From: an uncultured Myxococcales bacterium
Lineage (GTDB): Bacteria > Myxococcota_A > UBA9042
Assembly: GCA_903883645.1 (NCBI GenBank)
Contig: CAISBR010000042.1
Coordinates: 1-64,000 of the forward strand
Direction of reading: 5' to 3'
DNA: 64,000 nt
Shown in pieces: positions 27,401-36,400 of this stretch. Position numbers and translations under genes: made by a program. Each line of letters opens with the position of its first letter. The stretch's first letter is position 1. The notes below the pieces were generated by a model. That model made no database searches. It was not told where the DNA came from and saw only the letters and a program-made list of their open reading frames with translations.

Positions 27401-30400
27401 CACTGAAGCTGCAGAATACGGGCACAGGCGCGGTGCAGGCCGGCAAGGTGAGTCTCGACGTCGATGCGCTGCTGACAGGCCTGGCGGCTACGGCGGGTGG
27501 CACGGTCGCCGGGCAGAAAATCACTTGGGATGTGGGTACGTTGCAGAAGGGCGGCGCGATCGTCACGCTCAGCTTTACGGGCAAGCTAGCGGCGATTGTG
27601 CCGCAAAATCAGCCGATCGCGGCGCAGGCTAGCCTGACGGGCGATGGCCTGGGTGCGCCGGCCCTGTCGGACGACCCGCTGCTGCCGGGTAAGGCCGATC
27701 CTACTGTATTTAAGGTGACTTCGGCGCCGATCCTGGCCACCTCGACCAAGGCGTACATCGACTTGAACGGCGGGCAGGTGCAGGGGGGCGACCAGATCCA
27801 GTTCAAGGTGACGCTGACGAATACCGGCAATGCGCCGGCGACGGGCGTGACGGTGAGCGACACCCTGGCGGCGCAGCTAACGCAAGTGGTTGTAACGGGT
27901 GGTAGTTTTGACGCGGTGAGCCGGGTGGCCAAGTGGCCGGTGGCGAACATCGACCCGGGCAAGCCGGTGGATGTAGCGCTGACGGCGGTGGTCGACAAGA
28001 CCACGGCGAGCGGGACAACCGTTAGTAATTCCGCAGATATCACCCTTACGGAGACGCCTAAGTCGGCCAAGACCAATACCGTTAGCTTCCAAGTGGTGAA
28101 TTTGCCTGACTTTGGCGCGTCGACCAAGGCCGTGTCGGCGGCGACAGTGCAGGCGGGCGACGCGGTGACGTGGACCTTGACGATCGTCAACTCGGGCAAC
28201 CAGGCCGGTACGGGTGTGGTGGTCAGCGACGTATTGCCCAAAGAAATTGAGCAGATTCAGCTGTCAGATGGCGGCGTGCTCGACGGTACGGGCACGGCGA
28301 AGTGGAGCCTGGGCAGCCTGGCGGCCGGCGCGCAAAAAGTGCTGACGGTACAGGGCAAGCTGAAGAAGCCGCTGGCCAAGGGTACGCAAGTCTGCAATCA
28401 GGCTACGATTAGTGCGACTGAGAATCCGGCGCCGGTGCAGACCAACCCACCGGGCACCACGCCCAAGCCGGGTGGTACGGCGACCTGTTTTGCGGTCGAC
28501 AGTGCCTCAAAACTCAGCTTTACCAAAGATGTTTTTGACCAAAAGACCAATGCCCAGCTGAACGGTGGCACGGCCAAGCCCAAGCAAGTGCTGCGCTGGG
28601 TGCTGCATGTGAAGAACATTGGCAACGCCGCGGCCGACTCGGTGGTAGTAAGTGACGTGATTCCACAGGGTTTGACCGATATCGTGCCGCTCGATGGCGG
28701 CAAATTCGACGCGACCTTGAATCAGATCACCTGGCCCGTGGCGGCGTCGCTGGGTGTGGCGGCGACCGACGAACTGGTATTCCGCTTTGATTCGACTGTG
28801 CTAGCAGGCGCTGACAACGCGCTGGTGATCGCCAATCAGGCCCAGCTGGTCTACACCGGGCTGCCGACGCCGCAGAAGTCGGACGACCCGCTGTCGGCGG
28901 CGAAAGAAGACGCGACCCAGGTGCAAGTGCAGTCAAACGTTGACTTTAGCAAGGCGACGCTGACGGTGGCCGACGACAACGGCGGCGATGCGCACCCCGG
29001 CGACAGCCTGACCTGGACGCTGAAGCTGCAAAACGACGGCGATGGCACGGGCAAAGATGTGACGGTGGTGCTGCCGCTGGACCCCAAGCTCGAGCAGGTG
29101 ACGGCGGATAACGGCGGGCAAGTGACGCCGGGGACGGTGATTTGGAAGCTGGGCACGCTGGCGCCGGGTGGCAGCTTTACCCTGACGCTGAAGACGGTGC
29201 TGAAGAAGCCGCTGGCCAACGGCGCGGTGGTGACGCTGCAGGGGCAGCTGGCGGCAGCGGGCTTTAAGGTGCCGATGCTGACCGACGCTGACCTGAGCAC
29301 GCCGGTGCGCGAAGTGACGAAATTAACGGTGAAAGCTGCGCCGGATTACAGCACTTCGGCCTGGAGCGTGCAGGACCTGAATGGCGGCGCGTTTGAGCCC
29401 GGCGACGCGGTGGTGCTGCGCCTAACCGTGCGCAATACCGGCGATGGCCTGGGCCAACTGGTTCCCGTGCAAGCGATTTTGCAGCCGGGCACGCTAGCCG
29501 ATGTCAAGTCGTACGATGGCGGCAAGCCGGCGACCGATGGCATGAACTGGACCGTGCCCACGGTAGGGCTGTCGCCGACCGGCGATGTGGCCGTGACACT
29601 GCAGGCGACGATCGCGGCAGGGTTGCAAGATGGTCAGATTATTACTGTTCTGGGCACGCTGCCCGGCGTGGTGAATCCGCCTCAAGCGAAACTAGTGGTG
29701 TCGGCCAAGCCCAAGTTCGACGCGAGCTTGATGGCGATCGAAGACGAGAGCGGCTGGATCGCCAAGGTGGGCCAGACGGCGCCCGGGCATACGCTGCGGC
29801 TCGAGACGACGCTGAAGAATACGGGCAAGGCGCTGGCCGACGGGCTGGTGGTAACGCTGGCTTTGCCGAATAAAGTTGGGCAGGTACAGATTATTACCCC
29901 GGGCGGTGTGCAGCAGGGTCAGAGCTTGGTGTGGTCGCTGCCGGCGCTGGCCGCGGGCGGGCAGACCAAGCTGATCTACAAAGTGGTGGTGGCGAGCGAT
30001 GCCAAAGACGGCGAAACACTAGCATTTTCGGGCAGTGTGGCGGCTACAGGGCTGGCGACGCCGGCGGTGATTACCGGACCCACGGCGACGGTGACATTGC
30101 GGCCGATTCTGAAATTGACCAAGTCGTACGAAGACTTGACAGGCAAGCACCTTTTCCCGGGCGACACCGTGCGCTTTGTGCTGAGTGCCGCCAACGTGGG
30201 CAATGCGACCGCGAGTAACGTGTTGATTTCAGACATACTTGCCGTTAGCTTGACCGGCATCCAGGCCGAGAGCCAGGGTGTGGTGAACGGGCAGGTGGTG
30301 ACGTGGAGCATCCCGGCGCTGCAAGCTGGCCAAACCGTGGCCGTAGCGGTAAGAGCCAAGGTGGTGGGCGGAGTTGCGAGTGGGTCGACGATCGTCAATC

Positions 30401-33400
30401 AAGCGATCGTCAAGGCGGATGGGCTGGGCGAGGCGCAGTCGAATGCGCTGCAGGTGCCGGTGAACTATCCGACCCTGGATGTGCAGCTGGGGCTGCTGCC
30501 CGAGGCGCCGGCCAAGCTGCCGCTGCAACCGGGTGACACGGTCACGCTGCAGGTGCAGATAACGGCCCAGAATCAGCAGGCTAGTGGCGTGAGTGCCCAG
30601 GCGACGATCGATGCCAGCGTGTTCGATGTGGTGGCGCTGCAGGGCGCGAGCTACGACGCCAAGACCCAGACGCTGACCTGGACTGCCAAGGATTCTGCCG
30701 CGTTGGCGAATCTGGCGTTAGCCAAGCCGGCGGTGCTGCTGGTGGGCCTAAGGGTGAAGGCGACGGCCGAAGACGGCAAGAAGGCTGAATTTACTGGGCT
30801 TGCCCGCGAAGGCGAGACGGGGATTGCCTATCCGGCGCCGGGCCAGAGCGTGCCGATCGCTTCGCACCCGCAGTTGAAATTGCAGAAGACGGTCAAGGAC
30901 TTAAACGGCGGCAAGCCCAATCCTCTGGATGTGATGCGCTACGAGTTGACGGTCTCGGTGGCTGGCAATGCCGCGGCGCAGAATGTGGCGGTCAGCGACC
31001 CGATCGACAACAACCTGGAGTTTGTATCGGCGGATCAAGGCGGCGTTTTTGCTGGCGGTACGGTGAGTTGGAATCCGTCGACCATGGCGGCCCTGGCGGA
31101 AGTGCTGCCGGGTAAGCCGGTGGTGCTGCACTTTGATGTGCGCATCAAGGCCGCGGTCAGCGACAACCAGACTATTGCCAACCAGGCGCAAGCGACGGCC
31201 AAGGCGGTCGACAAGCCGGTGCAGTCCGACGACCCGGCGCAGAGCGGTACGGCCGACCCGACGCTGGTGGTGGTGCGGGTGCAAAGTGCGCTTGAGGCCT
31301 CGCAAAAGCTGGCGACGGACGACAACGGCGGCGCGCTGCTGGTGGGCGACACGGTCACGTGGAAGCTGGTGCTGGTGGCGACGGCGACAACGAACCTGAG
31401 TGGTCTGAAGGTGTTCGACGGTGTGCCGGCGGGTACCGACTACGTGCCGGGCTCGACGCAGTTGAATGGCCAGTCGGTGGCGGATGCGGCGGGCGGCACG
31501 CTGCCGTTGGTTTCGGGTATGGGAGTGCAAGGGCCTGGTATGACTGCGGGATCTCTGCAGCCGGGTGCCGAGAATGCGGCGATTGTCACGTTTAAGACGC
31601 GGGTGCGGGCCGATGCGGCCGACGGCGCGCTGGTGACCAACCTCGCCACGGCGACTGCCACGGGTGTGCCGCCGACCGCGGTGGGCCCCGTGGCGCTGAC
31701 GGTGGGCAAGACGGCGTCGCTGAAGACGGCTAGTAAGACCGCAGAATTGCAGGATAGTAACGCCAACGGCATCGCCGATGTGGGCGAAGAGCTGCGCTAC
31801 GTGATCACCGTCAAGAATACGGGCGGCACGGCGGCGAGCGCGGTTACGGTCGACGACCCGCTGCCTGTGAACCTGCAATTGGTGGGCGCGAGCATGCAGC
31901 TCGACGGGCAAGTGCTGACCGATGCTCAGGATCTGGACGCCGCGTGGTTCGATGCGGCGGCGCGGACCGTGCACGCCAAGCTGGCCGATGTGGCGGCGGG
32001 GCAGACGCGGGTGCTGACGCTGCGGGTGCGCATCTTGGCCGGGCCGCTGGCCGAAAACCAGGCGACCGTGCAAGCCAAGGGCTTGGCGCCTGAATTGACC
32101 GACAGCGATGGCAACGACGGCAACGGCAACCAGCCGACCGTGGTGGCCGTGGGCGCGCAGGCGCAGCTGGCTCAGGTGTTCAAAAGTGTGCAGGACGAGA
32201 ACGGCGGGCAGGTACAAATTGGCGACGTGCTGCGCTATACCATTCAGATCAAGAACTTGGGTGCCAAGCCGCTGGGTAGTGTGCAGTTGCGCGACGCGCT
32301 GCCGGTCGGGCTGCAACCCACGGCCGACACGGGGATTGGTGCGGGTGACCCGCTAGTGCCCGAGGGTACGGTCGTGAACTGGTCGGGAACACAGGCGAAT
32401 AAGCCGACGGTGCTGACCGTGGCCGGCCTGAGCATCCAGAGCGGCGAGACGGCGACGGTTACGGTGCGGGCGCGGGTGGGCGAAAAGGCGAGCGAAGGCG
32501 CGGTGTTGTGCAACGTGGCTGAGGCCAGCGTGCCCGGTGCGAGTGCCTGGAGCAGCAAGCCGGCCTGCGCGACCGTGGGTGTAGTTGTGGGCGAGGGCAT
32601 GGTGCGCGGCACCGTGTTCGAAGATGTGGGGGCGCAAGACGGGGTATTCCAAAGCAGTTTGGACCTGCCGCTGCCTGGCTTCCAGGTGCAGCTGCTGCCG
32701 CTGAGCGGCGATGGCGCGGTGTCGAGTGCGCTGGCCGACGACAAGGGCGCGTTCAAGTTGCTGCAAGTGCCCGAGGGTAAACGTAAACTGCGCGTGCTCA
32801 ATGCCAATGGCGTGGTGTTTTACGAAGCGGAGTGGACGGCGCCCGGTGCGGCCGGTGGCACGCTGGACCTGCCGGTTAAGCCGACGGGCCGCTTGTACGA
32901 CCCGCGCACGGGCGAGCTGGTCGTTGGTGCCAAGGTGTTCTTGTCGTACGACGCCGCCGACCCGCTGGCCCCGGGCCAGACCGTGCCCGACAGCGAGCTG
33001 CTAGCGGGCCAACAGGGGCAAAAGACCGACGCGACGGGTGCTTACATCTTTGCGGCGGCAAGCGGTCGGGCGTATCGCATCGATGTGGCGGCGTCGGCGA
33101 TCGGTCGCTCGTTCCCGTCGACGGCGAAGACGCCCGAGGCAAATCTGGTGCTGCTCGACGGCGCTGGCTTTGTGGTCGAGAGTGCGCTGCCCAAGCTAAC
33201 CCCTAGTCTGCCCAAGTACTTGCAGCGCTTTACCCTACAGGGCGAGCACGCGCCGCCGGCGCCGCGGCACAATCACATCCCGGTCGACAAGATTGCGTCG
33301 CTGGTGCACGTGTCGCTGCAGCTGAGCAAGACGTCTGCGCAAGTCGGCGAGATGGTTGGGGTAACTGTCAAGGTTGTCAACGGCTCGACAAGTTCGCTGG

Positions 33401-36400
33401 CGCCCGACCTGCTGACTGGCCAGGGCGGCGCCGAGCTGCGGCAAGTGCTGCCGCCTGGTCTGTCGCTGGTGCCCGGTACGGCGCGGATGACGCTGGTGCG
33501 GCCCGGTGGAGCGACGATCGATGTGCCCCTGGCGCCGATCTCTGGCAATTTGCTGACAATCAAGCGCGCGGCCACCCAAGGTGGTCAGGCGCTGGGCTTG
33601 GACCTGCCGGCCGGTGGCGAGCTGACCTTTAAGGTACTGGCGGCGGTGGGTGCGTCGGCAGCGGTGGGGGCGAACCTGAGCACGGTCGCGCAGTTGTACG
33701 ATACGGGCGGCGGCGCGCTCTCGGATCGGGCGACGGCGGCGTTGCAAGTGCAGGCGGACCCGCTGTTTGACCGCGCGGGCGTGCTGACCAAGGTGTTCTG
33801 CGACGGCAACGGCGACGGCGTGCAGCAAGAGGGCGAAGACGGCCTGCCAGGTGCACGAATCTATGTGGATACCGGCGAGTATGCGGCGGCGGATGCCTTT
33901 GGCCGGGCACACTTTGTCAATCTGCCGGCGGGTACGCACCTGTTCAAGGTCGACCCCGATACGCTGCCGCCGGGCTCGACGTTTGTCGAAGACGGCAAGC
34001 AGGCGCTGCTGCTGACGCCCGGTCTGACCCAAGCGATGACGTTCGCGGTGCGCTGTGCGCTAGAGCCAGTGGGCCCAGGTCAGCTTGAGGTGGTGCCGGG
34101 CGCCGATGTGACGCCGGTAACGCCCGGGCCGGGCGTGGTGCTGGTCGAAACCGATGTTGCTGGGCTCGATGTGGCAATCGACGGCAAGAAGCTGGCGGCG
34201 CGGCGCATTACGGCGGCGATTGCCACCACAAACGAACGGCCCGCGACCCTGTCGGCAGATCCCACCGCGGTGGTGTTGGCGCAGAACGGCGAGCTGGCGC
34301 TGTGGACGACCTCGACGGGCGGCTTTACGCGGCATGTGCTCGAGATTCGGCCGGTGAGCGACACGGGCCGGCGCGGCGAGCCCCTGTTCGAGGCCTACTA
34401 CGGCGGCGAGGTGCCGCGTAAGCTGGTGTTTACGCTCGCGGGTGGCAATACCCAGGTGCTGGGCAAGCTGGAACCCGGTCGCCACTACGCGGTGGTACTG
34501 CGCGCCGAGACTAGCTTTGGTAGCAGGGCGTGGTCGGCGCCGCAGCCGTTCGAGGTCAAGGCCAGCGGCGCGCCAGTGGTGGGCAACTGGCACAATTCGC
34601 TGCGCAAGGCGGCCTGGCTGATCAATGGCCATGCGCTTGAACTCGCCGGCGACCGTGGGCAGGTGCGTATCTTGCGGCCCGAGGATGGCCGCCTGCTGAT
34701 CACCGTGCGCGGCGCGGACAGCAGCGGTCGCGATGAGTTTATGACGGTGGGCAAGGCTGCAGCGAAAGATGCTGTGATTAAGCCAGTTTGGGGTACAGTG
34801 GCCGCGCCCAAGCCTGTGCCCGTGGCGGCTGAGACCGCGGCGCCTGTTGTGGCTCCGGCGCCGGCTCCTGTTGTGGCTCCGGCGCCGGCTCCTGTGGCGA
34901 CGCCTACGCCGGCTCCTGTGGCGACGCCTACGCCGGTGGCGAAGCCGGTACCCGTTGTTGCGCCCCCTGTAGCGCCGACGCCCGTGCTGGCACCGACGCC
35001 AGAGCCTGCGGCGGTCGACCTGCCCAAGCCGGTGGGCAAGCCCGCAGTGGCCGCGCCGGCGGAAAAGCCGGTGGTTGTGGCGCCCGCACCGAAGCCAGTG
35101 GTAGTGGCGCCGGTAGAACTGCCTGTAGCGCCTGCAGAATTGCGGCCGCTGGCGGTGTCGGCTACGGCCAAGGGTCTGCGCGTGGGTAGCCAAGAGCTGC
35201 TGCCGCGCACGGGTACCGCTGAGCTGCAAGTCCCTTCGCAGCCCCTGCCGCTGGCGGGTGGCAAGATCCTGGGTCAGCTGATGCTGAGTGCCCGGCAACT
35301 GCCCGAAAAGACCAAAGAGGCCGCGCTGGTGCTGCTGGGTAACGACGGCCAAGTGCTGGCGCGCAAGACCCTGCAAGTGCCGGTGCCGTCGAGCTTCTTG
35401 TGGGCGCCGAATGCCCAGAGCCTAAAGCCCGGCCGCTATGGGATCGCGCTCGAAGTGCTGTGGCCCGATGGCGACCACCTGGCCGGCTACCGCACCGTGC
35501 CTAAGACCGTGATGCTGGCGGAGAATGGACCGGCGCTGCTGCCCGCGGGCGACCCCGACAAGTTTGTGCGGGCGACGCTGTTCGACGCGAGCGGCCAGCC
35601 CACCGAGTCGACGTGGGAGTGGCTGGGCAAGCTGGCGGCGACGCTGGCGGGCGAAAAGGACAAGATTGCGGTGATTAGCGTGCACGACGACGGTGCGGGC
35701 GAGGCGATGCCGCGCTCGACGGCGGCGGCCAAAGTGGTCGAAAAAGCCTTGCTGAGTGCTGGGGTAGGGCGCGACCGCCTGCTGGTGATCGGCGTGGGCA
35801 ACTTGGTGCCCGACGCGAAGCCCGGCCACGACGCGCTGGGGCCGCACCGGGTCGAATTGCGCTGGCGCAGTGGCAACACGGGCTCGAGCGAGCCGTCGAC
35901 CGAGGATTTTGCCGTGCCGCAGGGCGTGTGGGTCGACGATGTGCGCGCCGGTGCGAGCGCGATGCCCAGTGAACTGAGTGTAAAGACAAGTGAACCGAGC
36001 CGGGTGATCTTCGAGCGCGGCAAGGGACCGGCGGGCGTATGGCTACAGCGCTTTGGCAAACCGCCAGGTGGTGTGGCTGTGGCCGCCGCGCCGCAAGAGG
36101 CGAGTCGCGACGTGGCGAGCTTCGGTGGCGAGCTGCTCGACAGCCTGGCCGCCGATGTGCGGGCCACCGAAGCGGGCAAGCCGCGCAAGCCGGCAGGGAT
36201 TGGGGCGCCGCTGCAGCCGATTAGCCTGGCCGAAGGCTCGACTGAGACGACGTTGCCGCCGGCTGCGGAGCTGCAAGTGTGGCTGCCGCCTGCGGGGCGC
36301 GAGCTGGGTGCGGCCGAATTGCCGGTGCGCGGTCTGACGCGGCCAGGTAACACCATTACTGTGCAGGGTAATCCCGTGCCGGTGGGCCCAGATGGGCGCT

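Noticed and set aside
30901..32316. 471-aa minus-strand ORF inside the giant gene
   Set aside because: It is antisense to DUF11 repeats, rich in His/Arg/Gln as expected from the complement of GC-rich codons, and has no domain, signal or ribosome site.
34060..35376. 438-aa minus-strand ORF inside the giant gene
   Set aside because: Low-complexity Arg/His-rich product, an antisense shadow of the Pro/Ala linker region.
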